Below, piece by piece: positions 17,829 to 26,761 of a stretch of DNA of 64,000 nucleotides; within the stretch, counting starts at the first letter, position 1; every line of letters begins with the position of its first letter. Below the pieces are notes generated by a model. It saw nothing but the letters and a program-made list of their open reading frames with translations, ran no database searches and was not told the DNA's origin. A program made the translations under genes and the position numbers. This DNA comes from Clostridiales bacterium COT073_COT-073 (GTDB lineage: Bacteria; Bacillota; Clostridia; Lachnospirales; Vallitaleaceae): NCBI GenBank assembly GCA_003858485.1, contig RQYD01000004.1, positions 62,001-126,000 on the forward strand. The letters are read 5' to 3'.

Positions 17829-19442
17829 TTATAAGGAAATTATTTTGTTGTATATTTCTTCGTTCTTGTTATTGTTATGTGATACTTTTATTAAGATGTA
17901 TTTTTCTTTATTAAGAAGTATTTCTTTTTCTATTTCATCCATTATAGTTTTACTTTCTTTATCTAAATTTGATTCTACTTCATCTAGCAGAATAATAGAA
18001 ACATCTTCTAACCTTGCTAATAATTTCATTAAGATAAATTTCTTCTTTTCGCCACCTGAAAGATATTTCCCGTTATCTTTTATTATATTATAGTCTTTAG
18101 AAAGATTAACTCGAGATTGATAAGATTTAAAACTGTCTGCTTTTATTTCTTTGTGTGATATTATAGAAATATACGATAGAGGTGATTCATTTAGTAGTAA
18201 TTCTTCTTGACTTAGGTAACATATTTCTTTAAAAAGTAATTCTTTTTTTATGTTAAGGTGTGAAATGTCATTATATTTAATAATGCCGGTTATTGGATAA
18301 ATTAAACCAGCGATCATTTTTAGAATACTGGATTTTCCACTTCCGTTTATTCCCTTGATTAGGGCGGCATCCCCTTTAGTTAAGTTAAAGGAAATATTTT
18401 TTAAAACCGGATATTTATCAGAGTAGGATAGACTTACATTTTCGAAAGTAATAGTATGAATATTTTCTATTTCTAAGTTTTTTTCGTTAGAAGTAATATT
18501 TAATTTAAGAATATTACTTACATTTTCGAAGGAAGCCATGTTTTTCATAAATCGATATAAATTATCTTCTATTGATTGGCTTTTTTCAATAATTAGAGTG
18601 GTAATAAAAATATAGTAGATTATATTTCCTATATTTGAATGTTTTGCATTTAAAACCAGATATCCTGTAATAGTCATAGATAAGACATAGTGATAATGAT
18701 TCATTATATTTTGCAGAAACATGGAAACCTGATCGGATTTTATAGCGATACAGATAAAATGATGAATACTTTGTTTGATTTTTTCAGAATAATATTCTTG
18801 TAGACCGTTTGTTCTAATTAATTCTATTGCATCAATACACTCATTATTAATAGAGTTGTCTTTTTTTAATTCATTATTTACTTTTGCAGAGTTTTTTGTC
18901 ATTATCGGTTTAACGATAGCTGAAAAAACCAACCCTAAAATAATAAAAAACAGTAATATAAAGGTTGTTGAGGTACTTATATAAAAAGAAACAACCAGGA
19001 ATGTAATTATCATTAAAGTATTCGCTATAATACTCATTGAGTATGATATAATATTCCCATAAATATTAATAACATCAGAATAAAGTATATTTTTCAGATG
19101 ATTTTTATCAAGCTGTATATATTGAATATAATCACAATTCCATAGCACATGATAAATATTTTTTCTAATATTCCAGAGTACTTTTTCACCTAATTTATCA
19201 ATATATTTGTACCATTGGATATTAACTAAATTATATATAAGCCAAAGCAGAGAATAAATAATAATACAAAGCAAAAAAACTGTAAACGATTCGTTAGTTT
19301 CTATTTTAGATATCATTTCTTTCATGCTTAAGGGAATTATAATTTGCAGTACGGACATTATAATCATTATTATAAATCCTGTGATACATAATTTTTTATT
19401 ATTAATAACGATTTCTAATAATAGTTTTTTATATAAATCCAT
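17829..19442 (-). CDS. Exporter-type ABC transporter (fused membrane and ATPase domains)
   Basis: A 537-residue half-transporter with six membrane segments in roughly the first 300 residues and an ATPase domain from about 330. Walker A is KGINGSGKSSILK, the signature is YLSGGEKKKF, and Walker B is IILLDEVESNLD, where the usual DEAT/DEPT is DEVE. Such proteins export peptides, lipids or bacteriocins. The DNA is much richer in A+T than its neighbours and codon use is skewed to A/T endings, suggesting acquisition by transfer. The ribosome site is weak (AGAAAGTGA). It follows a chimeric pseudogene by ten bases, so an original partner gene may be lost. No precursor peptide was found nearby. Confidence 0.85.
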   Translation of the reverse strand: MDLYKKLLLEIVINNKKLCITGFIIMIIMSVLQIIIPLSMKEMISKIETNESFTVFLLCIIIYSLLWLIYNLVNIQWYKYIDKLGEKVLWNIRKNIYHVLWNCDYIQYIQLDKNHLKNILYSDVINIYGNIISYSMSIIANTLMIITFLVVSFYISTSTTFILLFFIILGLVFSAIVKPIMTKNSAKVNNELKKDNSINNECIDAIELIRTNGLQEYYSEKIKQSIHHFICIAIKSDQVSMFLQNIMNHYHYVLSMTITGYLVLNAKHSNIGNIIYYIFITTLIIEKSQSIEDNLYRFMKNMASFENVSNILKLNITSNEKNLEIENIHTITFENVSLSYSDKYPVLKNISFNLTKGDAALIKGINGSGKSSILKMIAGLIYPITGIIKYNDISHLNIKKELLFKEICYLSQEELLLNESPLSYISIISHKEIKADSFKSYQSRVNLSKDYNIIKDNGKYLSGGEKKKFILMKLLARLEDVSIILLDEVESNLDKESKTIMDEIEKEILLNKEKYILIKVSHNNNKNEEIYNKIISL

Positions 19443-19452
19443 ATTTTTATGT

Positions 19453-20295
19453 TCACTTTCTAAACAGCATATACAAAGATAATTTCTTTTTCTTTTCTAC
19501 ATCAACAATGTAATTTATCATCGTTTCTTTTATATATCGTTTATGCTCACCATAAGACTTTCTCGCATCCAAAATTTCGGAACTTAATATCAATCCATTG
19601 ATATAATTCACTAAAAAACCATCAGAAAATATATCTGCTTTGATTCCAAGCTGCTTGGCAATTAAACTTAACTCATAAACGAAGTCAATCTCCTTGTCTC
19701 CGGTTCTGCCAACTGTTACATCGTATCCTCTGCGAAGCAGCTCCAAGTAGACTACATTCTCAAGGATGAGATTGATGTCTTTTGTGTTACCGCCGAAAAC
19801 CGCTTCACGGATACCATGATCTGCAATGTAGTATTTTTCATTGGATGCGAGAATCTGCTTACCTTGCAAATCTTCACGCTTCACCTGATAGAACAGATAA
19901 GCATCACAGCAGTATTTGATGTAGTTCAGAATTGTCTCCGGTGCGACGGTACGCTGCTCACTCTTTAGGAATTTTGCAAGTGATGTTGCAGAGAAGGTCG
20001 TGCCGACATTCGTCATGACATAGGAAATGACACGCTCCAACAACTCAACATAGCGTCCATCCAAGTAGGTTGCAAGCTCACCGGATAACAGTTTTGCATT
20101 CGAACCGGTGATATAAATGTCGCAGTTGAGTATAGCACGGAATGAGTTGATGCATTTCTCCCAATCCTTAACCTCTTGAATCTCATCAAAGAAAAGATAG
20201 GCCTTGCCGTCAATCGCGGCAGCTCTTTTTGCGATTTCATCATGCAATGCCTTAGCCGTTTGCAGATAGAATAGCTCATATCGTATGCTTTGTTG
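19453..20295 (-). pseudogene. Truncated, chimeric AAA/DUF4143 ATPase
   Basis: The frame opens upstream of its first possible start (TTG at 20245-20247) with sense codons back to about 20293, where a stop and then a palindromic element begin. The Walker A domain is missing. What remains are Walker B YLFFDEIQEV, sensor ITGSNAKLL and a DUF4143-like C-terminal domain with RRGYDVTVGRTGDKEIDFV. An internal segment after DGRYVE appears deleted, and after IDFV the protein switches to an unrelated AT-rich tail (about 80 residues). The tail may be the end of a gene that once preceded the ABC exporter. Probably not functional. Confidence 0.75.
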
Positions 20296-20316
20296 TTACA
20301 GCATACAATCAAAAGG

Positions 20317-20410
20317 GGCTGTTGCATTTTAAGTTTTTCACACAAGTGCGCGGTAAAACTCCTATGTTTTACCACAATATCTTGTGTAAGATCTGTATTT
20401 TGCAACAGCC
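20317..20410. repeat. Palindromic element D1 with GGCTGTTGCA ends
   Basis: 94 bases with perfect ends GGCTGTTGCA and TGCAACAGCC, and the flanks AAAAG/CTTTT also pair. Inner dyads (CACAAG/CTTGTG and GGTAAAAC/GTTTTACC) make a long imperfect hairpin. A second copy lies at 40099-40199. Size and ends suggest a non-coding miniature element. It sits at the broken 5' end of the ATPase pseudogene. Confidence 0.75.
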
Positions 20411-20447
20411 ACTTTTATCAGTCATCTTTTATGAATTGTCAACTACT

Positions 20448-21824
20448 TTATTTATTTTCATCTATGATTTGCTGTCCACGTTTCATCATCTCTTCAATTG
20501 CTTTGGCTGAATCTTGTTCACCCAATAAATATTTTTCCACTTCCTCGGTCAATAGTTTTGTCAGTTTCAATTGATATTTCGGTACATTGGTAAATAAATT
20601 ATCCTCCCAATCCGGATTGTTTAAAACCTTGCTTAAGGTTTCCATATCGCAGTACTTTGGATCTTCCATCATTTGCTTCACATATTCCATCCGGTCCTCA
20701 CCTTTGACTGCCGTAATGCTGACACCGCGGAGCTTCATGCCTTCAGTCGTATAAAAGCGCAAGAAATCATAGGCTTCCTGCGGATGCTTGGAATTTCTGG
20801 AAACCGAATAAAAATGCGCTTCCACTAAAGTCCGTCCTGGCTTACCATTTTCAAAAACCGGCAACGGAGCAACCGTTGTTTGAAAATCATGCGGATATTT
20901 GCCCTGATCATCCAATTCATTGATCATCCAGGTACCGATCGGCAACATCGCAATCTCACCATTAAAGAATTTGGAGCGATAGTTGACAGAAGTGGCCTTT
21001 GCTTCAGAAAAAGGAATGGAGCATTTATCAATATTTTCTAATTGATTTCTGAATTCAATCCATTTTTTCAAATTCGGATCATCATAGTTCAGGCTGCCAT
21101 CATCTTTTAGCAGAGAATTATTTAATTTCGTGGAAAATACACCCATAGAATTAAAAGTATCCCAAATATGGAAATATCCGCCAAATCTCTTTTCTGCACC
21201 TTCACCCTTTGTCAGTTTAATCGCATAGTCACGATAATCCTGCCAGGTCCATTTTAAATCCGGAATCGGAAGACCAGCCTCTTCCAGATAATTTTTATTG
21301 AGCAGCACTATCCAGGCCTTCCAGTCGGCCGGCATACTATACACTTTGCCATCAACAATCGGCAGACAGGAATAAATATCTTCCGCTTTCACTCCCTCTG
21401 CTTCAAAGTAGGGAGTAAGGTCCATATAGGCACCTGAAGTTGCTCTTTGCATATGCTCAGCCACCGCCGCCGTTGCCACAATATCCATTTCTTCCCCGCC
21501 CATTAACATCAGATCCACTTTTTTGGTATATTCAGATGCATTCTGATCGCCATAGTAATCAAAGACTACCTTAATATTGGGGTTTCGCTTATGATATTCT
21601 TCGGCTGCTTTTCTGTCTTCCTCCTGGTGATTCGTCTGCCAGCCAATAAAACGCAAGGTAATTTCTTCTCCGCCTTTGCTTTCCTTTTGCTCTGTTTTCT
21701 CCTCCGTCTTTTGGGTCACTTCTTTTGATTTGTTTTCGCTTTTCTCCGTTGTTCCAGTTGTTCTACATCCCGCCAATAATGATACAAAAAGAGTAATTGT
21801 CAGCATAATTGCTATTTTTTTCAT
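20448..21824 (-). CDS. Sugar ABC transporter substrate-binding lipoprotein
   Basis: A 458-residue family 1 extracellular solute-binding protein. The signal peptide ends in the lipobox LLAGC (Cys20) followed by a Lys/Glu-rich linker. The mature domain has EITLRFIGWQTNHQEEDRKA and a typical late segment EAYDFLRFYTTEGMKL. ATG with AAAAAGGAGGGACTT upstream. It is the last gene of the minus-strand set sulfatase, ROK, sulfatase, permease, permease, binding protein, and captures an oligosaccharide for the two permeases just upstream. No ATPase gene lies nearby, so a shared MsmX-type ATPase is likely. Confidence 0.92.
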   Translation of the reverse strand: MKKIAIMLTITLFVSLLAGCRTTGTTEKSENKSKEVTQKTEEKTEQKESKGGEEITLRFIGWQTNHQEEDRKAAEEYHKRNPNIKVVFDYYGDQNASEYTKKVDLMLMGGEEMDIVATAAVAEHMQRATSGAYMDLTPYFEAEGVKAEDIYSCLPIVDGKVYSMPADWKAWIVLLNKNYLEEAGLPIPDLKWTWQDYRDYAIKLTKGEGAEKRFGGYFHIWDTFNSMGVFSTKLNNSLLKDDGSLNYDDPNLKKWIEFRNQLENIDKCSIPFSEAKATSVNYRSKFFNGEIAMLPIGTWMINELDDQGKYPHDFQTTVAPLPVFENGKPGRTLVEAHFYSVSRNSKHPQEAYDFLRFYTTEGMKLRGVSITAVKGEDRMEYVKQMMEDPKYCDMETLSKVLNNPDWEDNLFTNVPKYQLKLTKLLTEEVEKYLLGEQDSAKAIEEMMKRGQQIIDENK

Positions 21825-21874
21825 AAGTCCCTCCTTTTTAAAAATATGTGGCTAGTTATATAAATCTCAAACCG

Positions 21875-22711
21875 TCAGCCTTTTACTGCTCCGGTTGCGA
21901 TTCCATCAATCACAAAACGTTGTCCGAATAAAAAGGCAATGATTAAAGGAATAATTGACGACACAGCTGCTGCCATAATCAAAGAATAGTAATTCCCCGC
22001 TTCTGACGCAAATTGACGCATCCCCAGCTGAATAGTATATAGTTTTCGGTCACTCAAAAATACCAATGGCATTTGATAATCATTCCAAGTCCATACAAAT
22101 TTCAAAATACCCAGAGTTGCCAGTGCCGGTTTAGTCAGTGGAAAAATGATTTGCATAAAAATCCGAAAATGACCAGCCCCATCAATTTTAGCCGATTCCG
22201 ACAGAGAATCCGGAATCCCCAGCATACTTTGGCGCAACAAAAATACACCATAAACACTGAACATATAAATAAGAATCATCCCTCTATGTGTGTTATAAAG
22301 ACCAATTTGTTTAGCAATCAAAAATTGCGATACAATCGTGACTTGCGGTGGTATCATCATTGTTGCCAAATACAGTAAAAATACCTTATCCCGCCCCTTC
22401 CAATTGATCTTTGAAAAACCGTAGGCCCCCAGGGCTGATACAAACATTTGCAGGGCAGTGGCTGCTATAGTCAAGCGAATAGAGTTCCAATAATAAAGTC
22501 CAAAGTTATAGTGTCTCCCCCAGACTTCTTTGTAGTTTTCAACGGCATGAAAACGTGGCGGTATCCACTGAATCGGAAAAGTAAAAACATCTGCTTCGAC
22601 CTTAAAAGAAGAAGATATCATCCACAACAAGGGCATTAACATACTAAATCCAATCATCCAAAACAATACGGTAAGCAATATCCTGACAATACTTATTCTT
22701 TTCTTCTTCAT
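21875..22711 (-). CDS. Carbohydrate ABC permease, MalG type
   Basis: Inner-membrane permease of about 278 residues, binding-protein-dependent type. Six hydrophobic segments and the EAA loop (SLSESAKIDGAGHFRIFMQIIFPLTKPAL) that contacts the ATPase are visible. I start it at the ATG at 22709-22711, six bases after the stop of the upstream permease; an earlier in-frame start would overlap that gene. It pairs with the MalF-type permease and the adjacent binding protein. Confidence 0.92.
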   Translation of the reverse strand: MKKKRISIVRILLTVLFWMIGFSMLMPLLWMISSSFKVEADVFTFPIQWIPPRFHAVENYKEVWGRHYNFGLYYWNSIRLTIAATALQMFVSALGAYGFSKINWKGRDKVFLLYLATMMIPPQVTIVSQFLIAKQIGLYNTHRGMILIYMFSVYGVFLLRQSMLGIPDSLSESAKIDGAGHFRIFMQIIFPLTKPALATLGILKFVWTWNDYQMPLVFLSDRKLYTIQLGMRQFASEAGNYYSLIMAAAVSSIIPLIIAFLFGQRFVIDGIATGAVKG

Positions 22712-22716
22712 ATTTC

Positions 22717-23622
22717 TTACCTGCTGAACTTTCTTTGCATCCGAAACTGAATCACTGTCACAATAAATATCAGAACAAATAATGCCCATGCCAGGGTATT
22801 GGCATATCCCATATTATACTCCTCAAAAGCTGTTCGATAAACATAATATGCCATTACCGAACTGGAGCTGCCCGGTCCTCCCTGTGTCAGTACACTGATA
22901 TGATCAAATACTTTAAAAGAACCGATAATTCCCATGGTTACCAAAAAGAAAGTTGTTGGCTGAATCAGCGGCACAGTTACCGAAAAAAACTGTCTGACTG
23001 AACCAGCTCCATCAATGGCTGCTGCTTCATAAAGCTCCTGTGGAATTCCTTTTAATCCTGCTAAAAATACAACAGAATAATATCCGATATTTTGCCAGAT
23101 ATAAATAATCATGATCGATGGTAATGACCATCTTAAATCTGCCAGCCATTTAGGTGGATTCTGCATTCCTATTGCTTTCAAAAAAGAGTTGACCGGACCA
23201 AATCCAGGGTGCAGCAAGACTTGCCAGACTGTGCAAACTGCCACCACACTGGCAATATAGGGAATAAAAAACATGATCCGAACCACCGACCTGCCAAAAA
23301 TATGGCGATTCATAATTTCCGCTGACACCAGCCCCAAAATAGTTAAAGCTGGAACCGTTATTACTGTAAACATAATATTATTAAAATAAGAGCTTAAAAA
23401 CCATGGATCATTAAATAGTTTCAAATAATTACTAAAGCCATTAAAGCGAATGGCTGAAAGCCCTTGTAAAAAATCCCATTTACAAAAACTTAAAATTACA
23501 GAAATCAATACCGGTGCAAATATAAAAACCAAAAAACCAATGAATCCCGGAGCAATAAACAAAATTCCGGTTAAAAACTCCTTGCGTTGCCGTCTCTTTT
23601 GTCCCTTAGCATTTGCTTTCAT
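22717..23622 (-). CDS. Carbohydrate ABC permease, MalF/UgpA type
   Basis: Permease of about 301 residues with six hydrophobic segments and the EAA loop GIPQELYEAAAIDGAGSVRQ. A basic N-terminus (KGQKRRQRKEF) precedes the first membrane helix. The ATG at 23620-23622 has AGAAAGGAAAAACT upstream; an earlier start is possible but without a ribosome site. Partner of the MalG-type permease downstream. Neighbouring sulfatases suggest sulfated oligosaccharides as cargo. Confidence 0.92.
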   Translation of the reverse strand: MKANAKGQKRRQRKEFLTGILFIAPGFIGFLVFIFAPVLISVILSFCKWDFLQGLSAIRFNGFSNYLKLFNDPWFLSSYFNNIMFTVITVPALTILGLVSAEIMNRHIFGRSVVRIMFFIPYIASVVAVCTVWQVLLHPGFGPVNSFLKAIGMQNPPKWLADLRWSLPSIMIIYIWQNIGYYSVVFLAGLKGIPQELYEAAAIDGAGSVRQFFSVTVPLIQPTTFFLVTMGIIGSFKVFDHISVLTQGGPGSSSSVMAYYVYRTAFEEYNMGYANTLAWALFVLIFIVTVIQFRMQRKFSR

Positions 23623-23787
23623 AGTTTTTCCTTTCTGTACTGCTTTATAATTTGTCAAATGCCACACATTGTTTAAGCAATACTTTCCATTTTACTTCCT
23701 ACTTCAGCCTTATTCTTATTTTTTCAACTTAATTTACCCTTAATTTTGTCCCTGACTTATTTTAAAGAATAGATATTCATATTTCTT

Positions 23788-25251
23788 TTATTTTTTCAAT
23801 CCCATCCTTTCCCATTGTTCAGCCGGAGCTTCTCTTTGCTGCAATATCCGGCTTAATGCTGTCTCCATCTCTTTTTTTATTTCCTCTGAACAAATTGGAG
23901 TCATTTGCCTTGGATCTGCCTGCAAATCAAACAGCAAATCCTTTTGTAATGCTTCTCCCAGTCCTACTTTAGCTGGTAATTTCATCAGCTGTATCCCATC
24001 AGTAAATGAAAATTGACCAGTTACCTTAATATCCGATAATTCCTCTTTAGAAAATCTCCAGTTCATGTGATTGGGAATTAAGGTATAATTAAATAATGGC
24101 TGATTTTCAAAACTTTGAGGTGCCTTCATATATACATAACGTCCATCGGTAATATTCAGCATGCCACCAAACACTCCAAAAAGCGCTTTTTCACGGCAGT
24201 CTTGATTTTGTTCTACCATTGGCCGTAAATCATAGCCTTCGGCATGAGGAATTGGCTTTAAGCCAAAAAAGTCGGCCAATGTTACCGGAATGTCCACCGT
24301 TTGTGCCAAACAATTGCAATGTTGTCCTTGCAATTGATTTCTGGGATCATACATATAAAATGGGATATGCGAAATTTCTTCATACAAAGGCATAATATTT
24401 TTCCCGATATAACCATGCTCACCCAATAAAAAGCCATGATCAGTATTTACAATTAACATTGTATCTTTCCACAAATCATATTTGTCCATCATATCCAGAA
24501 CTTTTCCCAGATAATGATCGCACATGCTAAGCAGAGCAGCATATTCCATTTGGATATGATTAATTTTATCCTTATCCTCTATTAGGCCATAGTCCGGCCA
24601 ATCATAATGTAATCCCTTATATTCATGGGGATACAATTCTTTATATATTGGCTGGGAAAAAAATGGTTCGTGGGGATCAAAGCACTCCATTTGCAAAAAC
24701 CAATTATCTTTATCCCAGGCATCTTCTAAAAATTCCAAGCCTCTTTCTACTGTCAGGTATTGGGGCATTTTATCTTCCGTATTGATGTATTCTCTATTTA
24801 CCCAATCCTGCCGCCATCTGGGATTTCCCGTCCTTTTTGAATCATTTTCCGGCACTGCCGGATCGCTAAGGCGCCCAATCCAGGGATCTCCTTGCTGCCC
24901 ACGAATCATTTCAAAACTGGAAAATCTTTGCAAATAAGAGTTACCGCCATCTTCCCAGTAGTGAAAATGGTCTGTTACAATATGCGTATAAATACCATTT
25001 TTTCTCATTTCGTCAATCACTGAAAAATCCTGAGGTTGCAGGCAACTCCAATCAGAATGTAAAAAATGCTGTCTGGCTGTATGCAGTTCCCGCCGGGCAG
25101 GCATACACGGTAAACTGCCAGCATAAAAACGGTCAAAGGACACCGTTTTTTGAGCCAGTCGTTCAAAATTAGGGAGGATCGTCCACTCACAACCATAATT
25201 CGGCAAATAATTACGGTTAAGCGAATCAAACATTAGCATAATCGCTTTCAT
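23788..25251 (-). CDS. Type I sulfatase (alkaline phosphatase superfamily)
   Basis: A 487-residue sulfatase that removes sulfate esters. The metal site starts at IMLMFDSLNRNY. The formylglycine motif is C49-M-P-A-R53, a C-x-P-x-R core in which Cys must be oxidised to formylglycine by a maturase. NTDHGFLLGEHGYIGK is the second metal-binding and catalytic region. There is no signal peptide, so it is cytoplasmic, consistent with import of sulfated oligosaccharides first. ATG with AAAAGAGGTCAAT upstream. It lies between the ROK regulator and the MalF-type permease. No maturase gene is in the window. Confidence 0.92.
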   Translation of the reverse strand: MKAIMLMFDSLNRNYLPNYGCEWTILPNFERLAQKTVSFDRFYAGSLPCMPARRELHTARQHFLHSDWSCLQPQDFSVIDEMRKNGIYTHIVTDHFHYWEDGGNSYLQRFSSFEMIRGQQGDPWIGRLSDPAVPENDSKRTGNPRWRQDWVNREYINTEDKMPQYLTVERGLEFLEDAWDKDNWFLQMECFDPHEPFFSQPIYKELYPHEYKGLHYDWPDYGLIEDKDKINHIQMEYAALLSMCDHYLGKVLDMMDKYDLWKDTMLIVNTDHGFLLGEHGYIGKNIMPLYEEISHIPFYMYDPRNQLQGQHCNCLAQTVDIPVTLADFFGLKPIPHAEGYDLRPMVEQNQDCREKALFGVFGGMLNITDGRYVYMKAPQSFENQPLFNYTLIPNHMNWRFSKEELSDIKVTGQFSFTDGIQLMKLPAKVGLGEALQKDLLFDLQADPRQMTPICSEEIKKEMETALSRILQQREAPAEQWERMGLKK

Positions 25252-25295
25252 ATTGACCTCTTTTCTTATTATTGATTCTATCTGATTTTATTCTC

Positions 25296-25520
25296 TTTTG
25301 CAACTCACTTTGTAAGATTATTTTGGGCATATACATTTTGCTCCCCGGCAATTGGCAGGCGAATTGCCCACGAGGACAGCGGATTTTGCTTCGTAAAACC
25401 GATTGTCTGACGGTGAAGCGCCGGAAAATGTAAATGTCCGCTTCGCGGTCGCTTCCATTTTTTCCTTTTGCCACTTACTTCGTAAGATGACTTTCGGGAC
25501 ACACGCTTACGCACTTCACC
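25296..25520. repeat. Intergenic repeat, family B copy 1 with hairpin units
   Basis: Fills the gap between the ROK and sulfatase genes. The core at about 25374-25460 contains a CGG-TTTTGC-TTC-GTAAAACCG hairpin, then GATTGTCTGACGGTGAAGCG and CCGCTTCGCGGTCGCTTCCA. The same core occurs at 29498-29580 and 36137-36220. On both sides are units of the array type (GCAACTCACTTTGTAAGAT and GCCACTTACTTCGTAAGAT). No gene. Confidence 0.75.
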
Positions 25521-26684
25521 TTATAAAATTCGGTGGTTTAGGTTAAAGGTTTTTTCAATTGGCAAAAGAGCGGCTCCTAAAATAGAAGCATCTTTTTTCA
25601 AGTCAGAAATTCGTAAAATATGTTTTGAGGGATTAAATAACCGGACCGAATCATGCAAGTGCTCTGTCAGTTCTTCAATAAAGGTATGCGCATATAAACT
25701 CATTTCACCGCCAATAATTACATAATGCGGATCTAAAACCATTAAAATATTGCGAATCCCCAATGCCAAATAGCGAATATAGCTTTGAATGTGACTGACC
25801 GCCGCCGGTTCTCCCTGCACATAGGCTTTAAAAATTTCCGCCGCTGCCGTTGCTCCCTTAAAATAGCTTTTCTCAAAAGCAGGCACTGACACATATGCCT
25901 CCCAACAGCCAAGCTCCCCACACTGGCACTTCTGGCCGCCACCGTAAATAATCATATGTCCGAATTCACCAGCTTTACTGGCACTGCCCTTATATAAATA
26001 ATCATTAATCACAATACCGGTACCAACACCTTGGTTAATTGATAAAAACACAATATCATGAGCCTCGGCTGAAGAAATTCCAATCTCCAGTTCCGCCTTT
26101 GCTGCCAAATTAGCTTCATTTTCTAAAAAAACCGGCCATTTTAATATTTTTTTATATTCCGAAAAATCAAACCATTGGTTTTCAAAAGTAAATTTAATTA
26201 ACAAACCCGTTTGATCGACAATTCCATGAAAAGAAAAGCCAATTCCCAAAATCCGATCATTATCTATTTGCAGGCGGGCAGTATTAACCGCAATCCAACC
26301 GTCAATCCCCTTAACCACCCGGTCCATTGAAGTACTCAAACCAAATGGCAGTATTTCTCTGGTAATAATTTGATAATTCAAATTAACCATCATCACTTCT
26401 GTACTTTTTAATCTGACATCAACTCCAACTGAATAATACGAATTCTCTAAAAATTCAATCACCACCGGTGGCCGGCCGCCAGTCGAATCAGCAACACCGG
26501 ACTGCTTTAAAAAGCCAGCTTCTTCCAAAGCAGCAATATTCCCGGTGACAGTCGGAATGCTGAGATTTAGCCTTTTAGCAATTTCAGCTTTGGTAATCTT
26601 TTTTTCTTGCCGAATTAAATTCAGGATTCGTCTTCGATTCGTGTTCTTTATTATCTCTTGGCTTAAATCCTGTAATACTATCAT
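25521..26684 (-). CDS. ROK-family transcriptional regulator (NagC/XylR type)
   Basis: About 387 residues. The N-terminal winged helix (ITKAEIAKRLNLSIPTVTGNIAALEEAGFL) precedes a ROK domain with GVDVRLKSTEV, the GQGVGTGIVIND-type phosphate region and the zinc motif CQCGELGCWEAY. Such proteins repress sugar-utilisation genes and respond to a sugar or sugar phosphate. The start at 26682-26684 has AGAAGGAAAAAAT upstream; an earlier one has a poor site. Flanked by two sulfatases and two importers, it is the likely local regulator. Confidence 0.92.
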   Translation of the reverse strand: MIVLQDLSQEIIKNTNRRRILNLIRQEKKITKAEIAKRLNLSIPTVTGNIAALEEAGFLKQSGVADSTGGRPPVVIEFLENSYYSVGVDVRLKSTEVMMVNLNYQIITREILPFGLSTSMDRVVKGIDGWIAVNTARLQIDNDRILGIGFSFHGIVDQTGLLIKFTFENQWFDFSEYKKILKWPVFLENEANLAAKAELEIGISSAEAHDIVFLSINQGVGTGIVINDYLYKGSASKAGEFGHMIIYGGGQKCQCGELGCWEAYVSVPAFEKSYFKGATAAAEIFKAYVQGEPAAVSHIQSYIRYLALGIRNILMVLDPHYVIIGGEMSLYAHTFIEELTEHLHDSVRLFNPSKHILRISDLKKDASILGAALLPIEKTFNLNHRIL

Positions 26685-26761
26685 ATTTTTTCCTTCTGGC
26701 GAGCGGTCGTCTTTTCCGCTCCCCCGCCATTCTCCTTTCTGCTTCAAGCACAATGGCAAAT

